A DNA stretch of 64,000 nt from Bacteroides fragilis NCTC 9343 (GCF_000025985.1 NC_003228.3:4340001-4404000); one strand, 5' to 3'; shown: positions 52,106-62,151, counted from the stretch's first letter. Notes: a model not told the origin generated them from the sequence alone. Program-made: numbers and translations.

Positions 52106-55100
52106 TTAAAGTGTCACATTGATTCCAAAAGAAAAGTTTCTCATAATAGGATATACATATCCGTTAATATCAGACAGTTCCGGATCGAAATTATCGTTCA
52201 GTTTACTATACTCACAAAGATTATCACCGCTAAAGTAGACTCTCAAACGCTGAATCCCCCATGACTTAGTAAGCTTCGGACTTATCGTATAGCCCAATTG
52301 CAGATTCTTCAAACGAACATAAGCGGCATTCTGCAGCCAATGATCCGATATCTGGTAATTATGATTGGCACCGGCGTAATAGCGGGGGAATGCGGCATTG
52401 GGATTCTCCGGAGTCCAATAGTCATTATGCATTTTATACGAGAAGTTATTCCAGGTAGCGTAGTACGGGTTCATCACTTCGCTCGACAGATAAAAATTTC
52501 TTTTGCCTACCCCCTGCAATAACACTCCCAGATCGAATCCTTTCCATGCGGCAGTCAGATTCAACCCGAATGTATAACGGGGAGTCGTAGTTCCCAGATA
52601 TTCCAGATCATTGGGAGCCGAAATCTTTCCGTCGCCGTCTTTATCGATGTATTTAATATCTCCCACACCTGTAATGGCCTTATTGAAGGCAGCCGAATTC
52701 TTCACCTCTTCTTCAGAAGTAAAATACCCGTCCGTACGGTATCCAAAGATAGACCCCAGGGAATACCCCTGCACTTTCTGATTGACACCGGCCACAAAAC
52801 CATTGTATTCTACACCATAATCCACCAGCTTATCTTTCTGATCCGACAAATTAAAACGGGCTCCGTAAGAGAAATCCTTAATCTTATCCTGCCATCCGAC
52901 CGTAACTTCCCAGCCTTTTACTTTAAGTTCTCCGTAGTTTCCTGTGGGCACATCGATACCTATTATACTGGGTATCTCGATGCTGACCAACATATCTTTG
53001 TTCTTCTTAATAAAATATTCACCCGTTACAGTCAAACGGTTTCTGAGGAATGCCATGTCGACAGCAATATTTTTCACCTCTACAGTTTCCCAGGTTCTGG
53101 ACTCTGAAGGCAATTTCGAGATAACCGCCCATTGTCCCAATTCCGACTTAAAAGGATAATATCCATTGATGTTATAGCTGGCAATGTGGTCGTATAGCCC
53201 CAATCCATTCTGGTTACCCAATTGTCCCCACGAAGCACGCAATTTCAGATTATCAAAGATGTGCTGATTTTGCATAAACTTCTCTTCTGTGATTCTCCAT
53301 CCGACAGATGCCGAAGGGAACACTCCCCACCTGTTTTTCTTTGAGAAACGGGAAGAAGCATCCGCACGGAAATTCACTTCTACCAGATATTTGGCAGCAA
53401 AAGCATAGCTTGCACGCATAAATCCGGAGAGCAACGCCCATTCATTTTCATCAGCGGCGTTCGACCATCCGTCGGTATCTCCCAGATTCAGTGCAGGCAG
53501 TTCATTGCCGACAATATTGGTACGCTTTCCCTGAAGATCTTCATACAGGTTTTCTTCGGCCGACCATCCGCCGAGGACATTGATATCATGTTTTCCAAAT
53601 ACCCCTTTGTATTCGGCAATCAACTGTCCGGTCAGATATTGTCGATGGGAGTTGTTCTGCGTAACCGAGTTCGGGCTTTTCTGGCCAAAAGCTGTTGAAA
53701 TCAAACCATCCACTCCATATTTTCCGTAAGCTCTGCGCCATTCTTTCTTCTGTCCATCCAAAATATTGGCGCCTCCTACGGCCCGGAGAGAAAGACCTTT
53801 CACCGGTTTATACTCTAAAGTAAATACTCCCTCGATACGTTGATTGCGAGTACGCCCTTCGCCACCTTCCTTCAGAGCCTGTATCGGATTCAATTGCATA
53901 CGATGCCGCGAATAATTTCCGTTGGGATCATAAACAGGCATATTGGGACCCGCTTGTATAAAGGTGATATAAGGAATCGACCAGGAACCCTCGGCAGCAT
54001 GATAAAGATTCACTCCACGTGAATAGCTGATGCGACTGTCCAGTGACAGTTTGTCCTTGATCAACTCGACACTGATATTGGAACGGAGATTAATCCGGTC
54101 ATAATTGTCCGGCCCATACTCAGAGAACATTCCGTTCTGATCGAGCCAACCGATAGAGAAAAGGTATTTCAAACGATCAGAAGCTTTCGAAATGGTTAAA
54201 TTATGAGTTTGCTGGAAACTATGGTCCATCATCAGGTCAATCCAGTCCATATCCGAAGTGTATGTCCACTCCTTACCGTTGGGGATGGCAATCGTATTCG
54301 GATCTTTAATGGCATCGATTGCCTTTTGAGAAAAAGGAACGGCCAGTCCGGCATTGGTAAACGCGACATTGGATAATAATGCATGATCCAGTCCTGTATT
54401 GCTTTCGGGCAGACGTGTAGGAGTATTGAAAGAGAAGTTTCCGGTATACTCTACTTTCACTTTCTCCGAAGTTCCTTTCTTAGTAGTGACAAGCACGACT
54501 CCTTCCGCAGCCCTTGCACCATAGATAGCGGCAGAAGCGGCATCCTTCAAAACCGAGATTGTTTCAATATCCTGTGGGTTTACCGTATTGATATCTCCCG
54601 GCATTCCATCAATGATCACCAATGCGCCGGCACTGTTCACAGAAGTGTTGCCTCGTATCTTAAAAGAGGCAAACTCTCCGGGCTTGCCTGTACCCGAAGT
54701 TACCGTCAATCCGGATACGGTGCCTTGCAGGGCATCGGTCGCGCTGCGTATCGGACGGTTCTCGATGACATCCGCATCGACAGTCTCCACAGCACCTGTC
54801 AGATTCACTTTCTTCTGAGTTCCATAACCCACTACAACAACTTCATCCAACAACTCCGCATCTTCTTTTATCTTTATTTTCAACACCTTCCCGGGGATGA
54901 CTTTTACTTCTTGTGCAGAGTAACCGATATACGAAACCACCAGCACGGCACCGGGATTTACATTCAGGGAGAAATCACCGTTGAAATCGGTTACGATACC
55001 ATTGGTAGTTCCCTTCTCCAATATACTGGCGCCAATGACAGGTTCACCGGCCATATCTGTAACATTACCTTTCACCTGGATCTTATTCGCCTGCTGGGCA

Positions 55101-55483
55101 ATTGCAGTTTGATTCTCTCTCTTATCTGATAGAATGATGTGCATGCCTTCCATCTCATAAGCAATCTTGTTTCCAAGCAACTTCTTTAAAACTTCCGAGA
55201 CCGGTTTCTCCGAAACGCGGATAGAAGTACGTTCTTTCACATCAATGTTATTCGAATACATAAATAAATAATCTGTCTGATGTTCGATCTCATTAAGTAT
55301 TTCTTCCAAAGGGACATTAGTTTTATGTATCGATACCTTGGCATTTTGAGAATTGACAGTACCTGCGATTGTGCTGAACACACAAAAGAAAAGTAAGAAT
55401 ATAGTGACTCTCATAGTTTTTAATAATTGTTTGATAGACGAATTTTTAGGTACACAAAAATCCGTGCAACGAGTATTTTTCAT
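52106..55483 (-). CDS. SusC/RagA-family TonB-dependent transporter with STN signalling domain
   Basis: A 1125-residue barrel. After a long N-terminal extension and signal segment (MRVTIFLLFFCVFSTIAG), a secretin/TonB short N-terminal domain (about residues 50-115, VPLEEILNEIEHQTDYLFMY) is present. Then come CarboxypepD_reg (DMAGEPVIGASILEKGTTNG), the TonB-box region (DEVVVVGYGTQ), the plug and the barrel. The STN domain contacts an anti-sigma FecR protein, and fecR and an ECF sigma gene lie upstream. So glycan uptake should switch on this operon. Confidence 0.95.
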   Translation of the reverse strand: MKNTRCTDFCVPKNSSIKQLLKTMRVTIFLLFFCVFSTIAGTVNSQNAKVSIHKTNVPLEEILNEIEHQTDYLFMYSNNIDVKERTSIRVSEKPVSEVLKKLLGNKIAYEMEGMHIILSDKRENQTAIAQQANKIQVKGNVTDMAGEPVIGASILEKGTTNGIVTDFNGDFSLNVNPGAVLVVSYIGYSAQEVKVIPGKVLKIKIKEDAELLDEVVVVGYGTQKKVNLTGAVETVDADVIENRPIRSATDALQGTVSGLTVTSGTGKPGEFASFKIRGNTSVNSAGALVIIDGMPGDINTVNPQDIETISVLKDAASAAIYGARAAEGVVLVTTKKGTSEKVKVEYTGNFSFNTPTRLPESNTGLDHALLSNVAFTNAGLAVPFSQKAIDAIKDPNTIAIPNGKEWTYTSDMDWIDLMMDHSFQQTHNLTISKASDRLKYLFSIGWLDQNGMFSEYGPDNYDRINLRSNISVELIKDKLSLDSRISYSRGVNLYHAAEGSWSIPYITFIQAGPNMPVYDPNGNYSRHRMQLNPIQALKEGGEGRTRNQRIEGVFTLEYKPVKGLSLRAVGGANILDGQKKEWRRAYGKYGVDGLISTAFGQKSPNSVTQNNSHRQYLTGQLIAEYKGVFGKHDINVLGGWSAEENLYEDLQGKRTNIVGNELPALNLGDTDGWSNAADENEWALLSGFMRASYAFAAKYLVEVNFRADASSRFSKKNRWGVFPSASVGWRITEEKFMQNQHIFDNLKLRASWGQLGNQNGLGLYDHIASYNINGYYPFKSELGQWAVISKLPSESRTWETVEVKNIAVDMAFLRNRLTVTGEYFIKKNKDMLVSIEIPSIIGIDVPTGNYGELKVKGWEVTVGWQDKIKDFSYGARFNLSDQKDKLVDYGVEYNGFVAGVNQKVQGYSLGSIFGYRTDGYFTSEEEVKNSAAFNKAITGVGDIKYIDKDGDGKISAPNDLEYLGTTTPRYTFGLNLTAAWKGFDLGVLLQGVGKRNFYLSSEVMNPYYATWNNFSYKMHNDYWTPENPNAAFPRYYAGANHNYQISDHWLQNAAYVRLKNLQLGYTISPKLTKSWGIQRLRVYFSGDNLCEYSKLNDNFDPELSDINGYVYPIMRNFSFGINVTL

Positions 55484-55584
55484 ATCTTTGCTTTATAAAT
55501 TCGATTAATATTTTTCTTTTTAGGGAAAAGAAGAATGTTTCTCCTTTTAGCTGGCAGGTATTGCAGTACCTGCCGGCTTTTTTA
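55483..55584 (+). ncRNA. Antisense small RNA over the susC leader (DonS-like)
   Basis: On the plus strand TATCTTTG (55483-55490), a perfect -7 box, overlaps the susC start codon of the other strand; no clear -33 was seen. About 60 bases later is an intrinsic terminator: AGCTGGCAGGTA (55549-55560), loop of 6, TACCTGCCGGCT (55567-55578), then TTTTTT. The predicted RNA (about 55497-55584, 88 bases) is antisense to the susC 5' UTR. Position, size and locus type (ECF/anti-sigma PUL) match the cis-antisense RNAs such as DonS reported for B. fragilis PULs. Confidence 0.65.
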
Positions 55585-55648
55585 TTTCAGGTTAGATTTA
55601 ATAAGTGTTTTCCATAGGCTGCATGTATGTTTTTAAGGGTTAAACAAA

Positions 55649-56581
55649 TTATTTTATAACGAATGTGTTTTCTTCATCATTCCGCACATATTTAAATTTC
55701 ACATCTTTCTGCAAAACCCGCAACGCATATTCAATGCCGTCAGACAAGCGGAACTTAACAGTCAGCACCGGGTTATTTATTTTAGCTGCGTCAAACCGGA
55801 TATGGACTCCATAATACTTTTTGAGCTCTTCCAGTATTTCAGAAAAATGTCTGTTTTTAAAGCAGATCAGTCCCTCACGCCAACGATAAATATCAAAATC
55901 AGTGATCTTCTCTACACTCATCTTGCCTCCTTTCAGCACTGCCTTATAAGAGGGTTGCAATATGAACTGGGAGTTAGCTGCCCTGACACGAACACTGCCT
56001 TCTATCAGTGCAGTCTCAAACTTCTTTGTACCTGAGTATGCTTCTACATAAAATTTAGTACCCAGTACCTCTACCTGTTCGTCATCCGGAGTATAAACAA
56101 TAAAAGGTCTTCCGGTATTCCGTACGACTTCGAAATAAGCCTCTCCGTCAATCTGCACTTCCCTTTTATCATCAAAATGCTGCGAATACTCAATTCTCGT
56201 ATTCGAGTTAAGCCACACCCGGCTTCCGTCGGGCAAGGTTATATTGGCCATTTGTCCCTTCAAAGTATTTACCACACTTTTAGTTGCGGGCTTCTCGGAC
56301 TGATTGTTCCAGAAAAATGCCGTTCCAAAAGCAATCAACAAAACGGCGGCCACCTTCAGGCATTCAAGACTTATCTTCCGAATCAGCTGCCTGCGCTTCA
56401 TCTGTTTCTCCTCAGACACAACCTGTTCTTTCAATATAATGGTATCGAAAAACTTTCGCTCACGCAAATACTCTTTCCAGTTTTCATCCGAAGCTTCAAG
56501 ATATTGCCGGATTTTATGCTCTTCTTCCGGAGTAGCGTCTCCATTAAAATATCGATATAATATTTCTTTTTCTATTTTCAT
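55649..56581 (-). CDS. FecR-family anti-sigma factor
   Basis: A 310-residue inner-membrane protein: cytoplasmic N-terminus (ILYRYFNGDATPEEEHKIRQ), one transmembrane segment at about residue 80-93 (VAAVLLIAFGTAFFW), then the periplasmic FecR domain (LPDGSRVWLNSNTRIEYSQH, FEVLGTKFYVE-like text) and a DUF4974 C-terminus. It holds the ECF sigma factor inactive until the STN domain of the SusC signals. It lies 75 bases after the sigma gene and 165 before susC. Confidence 0.92.
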   Translation of the reverse strand: MKIEKEILYRYFNGDATPEEEHKIRQYLEASDENWKEYLRERKFFDTIILKEQVVSEEKQMKRRQLIRKISLECLKVAAVLLIAFGTAFFWNNQSEKPATKSVVNTLKGQMANITLPDGSRVWLNSNTRIEYSQHFDDKREVQIDGEAYFEVVRNTGRPFIVYTPDDEQVEVLGTKFYVEAYSGTKKFETALIEGSVRVRAANSQFILQPSYKAVLKGGKMSVEKITDFDIYRWREGLICFKNRHFSEILEELKKYYGVHIRFDAAKINNPVLTVKFRLSDGIEYALRVLQKDVKFKYVRNDEENTFVIK

Positions 56582-56656
56582 AAGTCGGTCTTAATTGCAT
56601 TCATTATAATAACACGCCAACAATTAATCCCCCTAGTAAAAAAGTTTTTTTTATTT

Positions 56657-57235
56657 TTAATTTCGGGACAGAAAGTCACATAAGAAAGGAAAAAGGACAA
56701 GATAATCTTTTAAAGCAACACGCAACTCTTTGGTAGCCTTAGAGATATGAAACTCGACTCCCTTCACGGTCATTCCCATAATTTCAGCAATTTCTTTATG
56801 GGACTTGTTGTCGTAACGGCTTAAAAGAAAAATTCGGGCGGTAGTAGCAGATAAACGGGAAATAACACGATCGATAATATCCTGCACTTCACTGGCAAAC
56901 AATGCATTGGGTTCACAGGCATCCAGTGTGGCAATACGATTGGACAACTCCCACTCAGAATGTGAGGCGACACGGTCAGAAACGTCATTAACCAACTGTA
57001 AATGGCGCAGATAATTGAGACATTTATTTTTTACGACAGTAAGTACATAGGCAGCCGGATTGATTTCCGGAGTCATATGATCCCGATTCTCCCAATAAGC
57101 CATCAGAGACTCCATAACAATATCTTCCGCCACAACTTCGTCACGGGTGTAAGTCCATGCAAATCGGATAAACCGATGTTGATTCTCGGTAAAGAACTTA
57201 TTAAATGAAGCTAAATCATTGATAGTAGCTGACAT
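56657..57235 (-). CDS. ECF-type RNA polymerase sigma-70 factor
   Basis: A 192-residue two-domain sigma factor. Region 2 includes RFAWTYTRDEVVAEDIVMES and region 4 includes RIFLLSRYDNKSHKEIAEIM with MTVKGVEFHISKA, the helix-turn-helix that contacts the -35. It should direct polymerase to the susC promoter between fecR and susC when released by FecR. The gene has its own vegetative promoter, so sigma and anti-sigma are made at basal level. Confidence 0.93.
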   Translation of the reverse strand: MSATINDLASFNKFFTENQHRFIRFAWTYTRDEVVAEDIVMESLMAYWENRDHMTPEINPAAYVLTVVKNKCLNYLRHLQLVNDVSDRVASHSEWELSNRIATLDACEPNALFASEVQDIIDRVISRLSATTARIFLLSRYDNKSHKEIAEIMGMTVKGVEFHISKATKELRVALKDYLVLFPFLCDFLSRN

Positions 57236-57267
57236 AGAATTTTGCTACGAAGTATTACTTACTGCGG

Positions 57268-57299
57268 CAAAAATAGATAACTATAACTATATAACCAAA
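57268..57299 (-). promoter_or_regulatory. Promoter of the ECF sigma gene
   Basis: On the minus strand: TTTG (57296-57299), 20-base spacer, TATTTTTG (57268-57275). Full consensus, leader of about 27 bases. Confidence 0.72.
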
Positions 57300-57362
57300 C
57301 TAAAATATAAGTAATTGAAATAAATAGTTATTATTCTGTATAATATCAAAACTCCGAGTTTA

Positions 57363-57947
57363 TCATCTCTGGCGGATCAGGTTCATAAACTCTTCACGGG
57401 TCTTAGCCTGATTAAAAGCTCCTGTAAAGTCGGAAGTAGTAGTTACGGAATTCTGTTTTTCCACTCCGCGCATCTGCATACACATATGCTTGGCTTCCAC
57501 CACGACCATTACGCCCAGCGGATTCAACGTTTCCTGAATACACTCTTTAATTTGCAGCGTCATCCGTTCCTGCACTTGCAGCCGATGAGAGAAAATATCG
57601 ACCACACGGGCTATTTTACTTAATCCGGTGATATATCCGTTAGGTATATAAGCTACATGAGCTTTGCCATAGAAAGGCAACATGTGGTGTTCGCAAAGTG
57701 AGAAGAAATCTATATCCTTCACAATCACCATCTGACTGTACTCTTCCTGAAACTTGGCAGAACGAAGAACTTCATGCGGGTCCATGTGGTAGCCTTTGGT
57801 CAAGGTCAACATGGCTTTAGCTACACGTTCGGGAGTTTTTAATAATCCTTCCCGTTCAGCATCTTCGCCCAACAAAGTAATTATACTGCGATAGTGATTC
57901 TTTAAATCTTCCAAAGCCGGAGAAATGATTTCTTCTTTTTCTAACAT
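57363..57947 (-). CDS. folE: GTP cyclohydrolase I
   Basis: A 194-residue FolE of normal length. Signature sequences: [20 protein letters not shown] (zinc and active-site His/Cys), [18 protein letters not shown], and [13 protein letters not shown]. It makes dihydroneopterin triphosphate for folate (and queuosine) synthesis. It is the last gene of a five-gene minus-strand run starting at 61143 and lies 2 bases behind the SPOR protein gene, so it is co-transcribed with it. Confidence 0.96.
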
Positions 57948-57949
57948 GA

Positions 57950-58399
57950 TTACAGAGGAATATTAATTTGATCTTTAACAATAGAGACTTCTTTAAACAC
58001 ACCGGTTGCTTTCAGCTTACGCATCATGGCATCAGCTTCTTCGATGCTGCGAAAATCACCGACTCTACACAACCACCGGGGAGGATTGAAAGAAGTATAA
58101 ACCGAAAGTTCGGGAAAGTACTCCTTGACACGGGTACCTACCTGATGGGCTTCATTCTTGGCCTGGCGGGTATTATTACCGGCATAAGCCTGCACCCGAT
58201 AACCGGACGACTTTATAACAGTCTGCTCTCCTGTGCCGGTGCGGGCAGTTCCCAGCAAAGCTTCGATGCGGGAATCCTGATGAATAGTTACTTTCCCTTG
58301 CCCCGGTACATTACGTTCCAGACTTTTCACGATATTGCTTTGAGCCCGGACAACCGCAGCACAAACAAACAAGAACAAAAGTAAACCCAGTTTCTTCAT
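57950..58399 (-). CDS. SPOR-domain cell-envelope protein
   Basis: A 149-residue exported protein (signal peptide to about residue 19). The C-terminal half is a SPOR domain ([40 protein letters not shown]), which binds denuded peptidoglycan glycan strands. Likely periplasmic and septal. Between tpiA and folE, with 2 bases to folE. Confidence 0.87.
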
Positions 58400-58416
58400 A
58401 AATTTATAAGATTGAG

Positions 58417-58471
58417 AATTGGGGTATTAAAAACCGGCAAATTACTATTCTCCGGCTTTTAACCCCCAATT
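58417..58471 (-). terminator. Hairpin between tpiA and the SPOR gene
   Basis: AATTGGGG (58417-58424) pairs with CCCCAATT (58464-58471), with inner pairing of CCGG and CCGG flanked by TTTTAA/TTAAAA. On the minus strand the inner stem is followed by TTTTTAA. Likely a partial terminator inside the run. Confidence 0.5.
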
Positions 58472-58475
58472 TTAA

Positions 58476-59231
58476 TTAATTGAATGCGTCAATGATACCT
58501 TTGAAGTCAGCAACTTTCAGGGCAGCACCACCGATCAGACCACCGTCAACATCAGGATTAGCAAACAGTTCTTTAGCATTAGAAGGTTTGCAGCTACCAC
58601 CATAAAGGATTGAAGTGTTGTCAGCGATTTCTTTTCCGTATTTCTCAGCAACAGCCGAACGGATGAACGCATGGATTTCCTGAGCCTGAGCAGGAGAAGC
58701 TGTTTTACCGGTACCGATAGCCCAAACCGGTTCGTAAGCCAGAACGATCTTAGAGAAATCTTCCGCCGAAAGATCGAATACAGATGCCAACTGAGCAGCA
58801 ACAACCTCGTTCTGTTTGTTAGCCTCGCGTTCTTCCAGAACCTCACCGATACAGAAAATCGGAGTCAGACCATTTGCCAAAGCCAGTTTCACTTTGTCCT
58901 TCAGGATCTCAACCGTTTCACCATAGTAAGCACGACGTTCCGAGTGACCCAGAATAACGTATTTAGCACCGGTAGAAGCTACCATAGCAGCCGATACTTC
59001 ACCTGTATAAGCTCCGGATTCTTTGTCAGCACAGTTCTCAGCACCTACACCGATCTTAGCTGCATCTACCAAAGGAGTAACAGAAGCAAGGTGAATAAAC
59101 GGAGTACAGATAATGACATCACAGTTAGGCTTTTCGTTAGCCAAAGCTTCATTCAGTTCTTTTGCAAGAGCAATACCCTCCTGAAGGGTTTTGTTCATTT
59201 TCCAGTTTCCTGCAACAATGTTCTTTCTCAT
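58476..59231 (-). CDS. tpiA: Triose-phosphate isomerase
   Basis: Start set at 59231 ([20 protein letters not shown]), the canonical TPI N-terminus; 16 extra upstream residues are unlikely. The 251-residue barrel keeps NWKMN (Lys), [15 protein letters not shown] (His), [15 protein letters not shown] (Glu and the flexible lid) and [10 protein letters not shown] (phosphate). It interconverts DHAP and glyceraldehyde-3-phosphate in glycolysis. Third in its run, after the DoxX-type gene. Confidence 0.97.
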   Translation of the reverse strand: MRKNIVAGNWKMNKTLQEGIALAKELNEALANEKPNCDVIICTPFIHLASVTPLVDAAKIGVGAENCADKESGAYTGEVSAAMVASTGAKYVILGHSERRAYYGETVEILKDKVKLALANGLTPIFCIGEVLEEREANKQNEVVAAQLASVFDLSAEDFSKIVLAYEPVWAIGTGKTASPAQAQEIHAFIRSAVAEKYGKEIADNTSILYGGSCKPSNAKELFANPDVDGGLIGGAALKVADFKGIIDAFN

Positions 59232-59279
59232 TTTGTTTTTTATTAAAAGGGTTAATAAATTTTCAATTCTATTATTCAT

Positions 59280-60611
59280 CTACGCCTCAGAAGAGGATTT
59301 TGAATTTTCGACAGCTTTTTCAGCAGCTCTTTTCCGCCTCTTTTCCAAACGCTTCACCACCAATATATCGACACCGAGAACCATCAATAAAGGAATAGCA
59401 AACCAAAGGAGCACATACCCAATCGTATGCACATCACTTTCTTCTTTCTGTTTTCCCAATTCCAGATTCTCCAGTTTGTCAGTCAAAGCATATTCGTCGG
59501 GCAGCTCACTATCACTCCATTTATTAAGGATAGTACCTTCTTTAATCAACATCAGTCCGGGGTTGGAACGTATCATTGTTTTCAACGTAATATCATCCAT
59601 CAGGCAGAAAGGGTATTCCGCACCTGTTTTATCTTTCCATTGTTCTATCTGATCATCCAACGAAGAAGTCAGGCAGTAAAAGCCATATCCGTGTTCCACC
59701 GCATAGTCGTAAATCTCATTGATCAGGTCGATATTACTGTCATCGGCCTCTTCTATGCGATGAGCCACCAATAAGAACGTATAGTTTTTATCAGACAATA
59801 CCTCCTCTGTAATATCTTCACCCGTTTCAAGATTGGTCATCGAGAAATCGTGGATAGAAGGTTCATAGCCCTTTTCTTTTACAATGGTCCGTGCTTCAAT
59901 GAATTTCCAGGTACTATCCGGATAATTCTCCAAAGAAAATTCTTTCTTCTCGCCATTTTTTTCCAGTACAAACACACTCTCGTACACCGTAGGCTTTGCT
60001 CCTTCCGGAACACCCATACTTTCCGGAATGTTTTTTCCTATTTTATAAGGACGGAAATCTAATATCGGCAAGTTTCCCAAACAATAAAACGAAAGCGCAA
60101 ACACATATAGAAAAGTATATAGAGATACGAGCCATTCCATTTTGGCACTGATAAAGCGAATCATCTGATGCTTCCACCTAAAAACGGAAATTGCAGCTAT
60201 CAACAAAATAATGTTCTTCCAGAACGTTTGCCAGTTGGTCAAGACCCATGCATCACCAAAACAGCCGCAGTCAGACACCGGATTAGCTAAAGCCAGATAC
60301 AGGGTCAGCGGTGTCATAAAAATCATCAGCAACAAAGCCAACCATGTAGCAGTCGTTTTCCGGATGCCAAAAAACAAAAAGATACCTACCGAAAATTCAA
60401 TGGCTGATAAAACAATACCTGCCAGCAATGGAAAAAAAGCCGGGAACCATGTCCCCATACCGAAAGCATCAAGGTAGTCTTGTATTTTATACTCCGAACC
60501 CAATGGATCGACCGCCTTCGCAAATCCTGAAAAGATAAACACCCCTGCCAGCGCAAAGCGGCACAGGTTAGTCCATACTTTCTGAATAATATGTAGTTCT
60601 CTATCCTTCAA
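59280..60611 (-). CDS. BT_3928-type protein: DoxX-like membrane domain plus thioredoxin-like C-terminal part
   Basis: A 443-residue membrane protein. The N-terminal about 180 residues hold four or more helices of the DoxX/MauE type (RFALAGVFIFSGFAKAVDPL, GCFGDAWVLTNWQTFWKNII). A soluble domain of about 200 residues follows and a last helix near residue 385-405. This family sits next to tpiA in Bacteroides. The Cys pair DCGC may be a redox site. Function unknown. Its start overlaps the DUF1599 gene by 11 bases. Confidence 0.78.
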   Translation of the reverse strand: MKDRELHIIQKVWTNLCRFALAGVFIFSGFAKAVDPLGSEYKIQDYLDAFGMGTWFPAFFPLLAGIVLSAIEFSVGIFLFFGIRKTTATWLALLLMIFMTPLTLYLALANPVSDCGCFGDAWVLTNWQTFWKNIILLIAAISVFRWKHQMIRFISAKMEWLVSLYTFLYVFALSFYCLGNLPILDFRPYKIGKNIPESMGVPEGAKPTVYESVFVLEKNGEKKEFSLENYPDSTWKFIEARTIVKEKGYEPSIHDFSMTNLETGEDITEEVLSDKNYTFLLVAHRIEEADDSNIDLINEIYDYAVEHGYGFYCLTSSLDDQIEQWKDKTGAEYPFCLMDDITLKTMIRSNPGLMLIKEGTILNKWSDSELPDEYALTDKLENLELGKQKEESDVHTIGYVLLWFAIPLLMVLGVDILVVKRLEKRRKRAAEKAVENSKSSSEA

Positions 60612-61143
60612 ATTCTATCTTAATCAATCCGAAAACAGAATAGTTAATCATATCCATATAATTGGCATCAATGCCTTCCGAGACCAATGTCTGACCGGCA
60701 AGACTCTCAATCTGCTTGGTACGGTAAATCTTCATCAATATCAAATCGGTATATGAGCTGATGCGCATACTCCGCCATGCTTCATCGTAATCGTGATTCT
60801 TGGCAAGCATCAATTCCAATGCTTCCTTCGCATGCTTGTCATAAAGAGCCAATGCCTCTTCCACTGTAATATCAGCAGACTCTGCATATCCCAGTTCCAA
60901 CTGTATCAACCCGACAATACCATAGTTGACAATAGCGATAAACTCGGAACGGATTCCCTCATCGACAAGAGTCACCCCCTTTACTTCAATGCTGCGAATA
61001 CGATTGGCCTTGATAAATATTTGGTCGGTCACGGAAGCAGGACGCAAAATACGCCATGCAGGACCGTAATCATGCAGTTTTTTAGAGAATAGGTCACGGC
61101 ATAAAGCAATGACATGTTCAAATTGTTGCTTGGTATCTTTCAT
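60601..61143 (-). CDS. DUF1599 (Nmad1-type) domain protein with two repeats
   Basis: Start set at 61143 (MKDTKQQFEHVIALCRDLFS), 12 bases behind the predicted start site. The 180-residue product contains two copies of one domain: LHDYGPAWRILRPASVTDQI in the first half and NHDYDEAWRSMRISSYTDLI in the second. This domain occurs in phage nucleotide-modification contexts and as a Bacteroidota housekeeping-like gene; no reaction is assigned here. First gene of the run to folE. Confidence 0.82.
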   Translation of the reverse strand: MKDTKQQFEHVIALCRDLFSKKLHDYGPAWRILRPASVTDQIFIKANRIRSIEVKGVTLVDEGIRSEFIAIVNYGIVGLIQLELGYAESADITVEEALALYDKHAKEALELMLAKNHDYDEAWRSMRISSYTDLILMKIYRTKQIESLAGQTLVSEGIDANYMDMINYSVFGLIKIEFEG

Positions 61144-61161
61144 TTCCTTACAAATAGTGTG

Positions 61162-61169
61162 CAAAGGTA
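61162..61169 (-). promoter_or_regulatory. -7 box for the DUF1599-to-folE run
   Basis: TACCTTTG on the minus strand at 61162-61169; no good -33 TTTG, nearest match is TTTC. Leader of about 12 bases. Confidence 0.5.
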
Positions 61170-61182
61170 ACAATAATTAAAG

Positions 61183-61227
61183 TAAAAAGAAAAGAGGGCA
61201 CTCTAAATTATATTAAAGTGCCCTCTT
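61183..61227 (-). terminator. Terminator of the M23 peptidase gene
   Basis: AAGAGGGCACT (61192-61202) pairs with AGTGCCCTCTT (61217-61227), 11 of 11; on the minus strand the stem is followed by TTCTTTTTAC. It begins 21 bases past the peptidase stop. Confidence 0.85.
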
Positions 61228-61247
61228 CCGACTATGTAGTATAACTA

Positions 61248-62129
61248 TTATGAACAGCGCAATACTTGACCCGGACGAAGTGTGGTCTTTGTAGTAATAC
61301 GATTCAACTTACAAAGTGTGCTGACGGAAACGCCACGCAATTTAGCAATTCGGGACAAACTGTCGCCTTTCTTCACCTTGTAATATCTGATTTCACCGTC
61401 CGATGCTATATTAGTATCGTGAGAACCGGCTCTGTTACGTTCGTAACCTCTTGTTTTTCTGAACGTATATGTATCTGCAACAATATCCTGTTTCGGGAAG
61501 TCAAACATCAATGCCGGATTGATGGCAATACCCAGGAAACGTGTTTCAAAATGGAGGTGAGATCCTGTCGAACGACCGGTGTTTCCACCCAAAGCGATCG
61601 GCTCCCCGGCTTTCACTAACTGATTTTCCTCTACCAACTGTTTAGATAAGTGGCCATATACAGTTTCCAGACCATTGTCATGACGAATAACGACATATTT
61701 ACCATATCCTCTACGCTCGTATTTCACAATACGTACCTTTCCGTCAAAAGCTGCAACAATGGTATCGCCAATATTCACTTTGATATCAAGTCCGTTGTGC
61801 ATTCTTCTCCAACGGGGACCGAAAGGAGATGTAATACGGGTACTCGGAGTAGGCATATGGAAGCCGGTCAGATCGATCGTATAAGAATCGGGAATAATAG
61901 CATCCTTTCCGTAAGCATGTACGTACTGGTTGTTCCAATTAGGATATAGACTCAACGCAGGATATTCAGATTGTTCTGCACGGATCTGTTTCTGCAATGC
62001 TAATGAATCTACACTTTTTAATTTTCTGTCAATCGGTGCCTGACGGGCAATCAAATCCTGAGAAAAAGAATTCAGGCTGACCATAGCCGCAGCGGCAATC
62101 ATTACTGTTTTAATGCAATTGAAATTCAT
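61248..62129 (-). CDS. M23-family peptidoglycan endopeptidase with LysM domain
   Basis: A 293-residue exported protein (signal peptide to about residue 23). The M23 domain shows HNGLDIKVNIGDTIVAAFDG and VIRHDNGLETVYGHLSK, with the HxH of GSHLHFETRF, so the zinc site is complete. A C-terminal LysM (YYKVKKGDSLSRIAKLRGVS) anchors to peptidoglycan. It cleaves cross-links in the cell wall, probably in growth or division. It follows ndk by 22 bases. Confidence 0.92.
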   Translation of the reverse strand: MNFNCIKTVMIAAAAMVSLNSFSQDLIARQAPIDRKLKSVDSLALQKQIRAEQSEYPALSLYPNWNNQYVHAYGKDAIIPDSYTIDLTGFHMPTPSTRITSPFGPRWRRMHNGLDIKVNIGDTIVAAFDGKVRIVKYERRGYGKYVVIRHDNGLETVYGHLSKQLVEENQLVKAGEPIALGGNTGRSTGSHLHFETRFLGIAINPALMFDFPKQDIVADTYTFRKTRGYERNRAGSHDTNIASDGEIRYYKVKKGDSLSRIAKLRGVSVSTLCKLNRITTKTTLRPGQVLRCS

Positions 62130-62151
62130 TCGTCTTGTTAATTCAATTCAA

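Noticed and set aside
54383..55129. 248-residue plus-strand ORF opposite susC
   Set aside because: Antisense to conserved SusC plug sequence; composition follows the susC codons. It is also not the small antisense RNA, which lies outside it.
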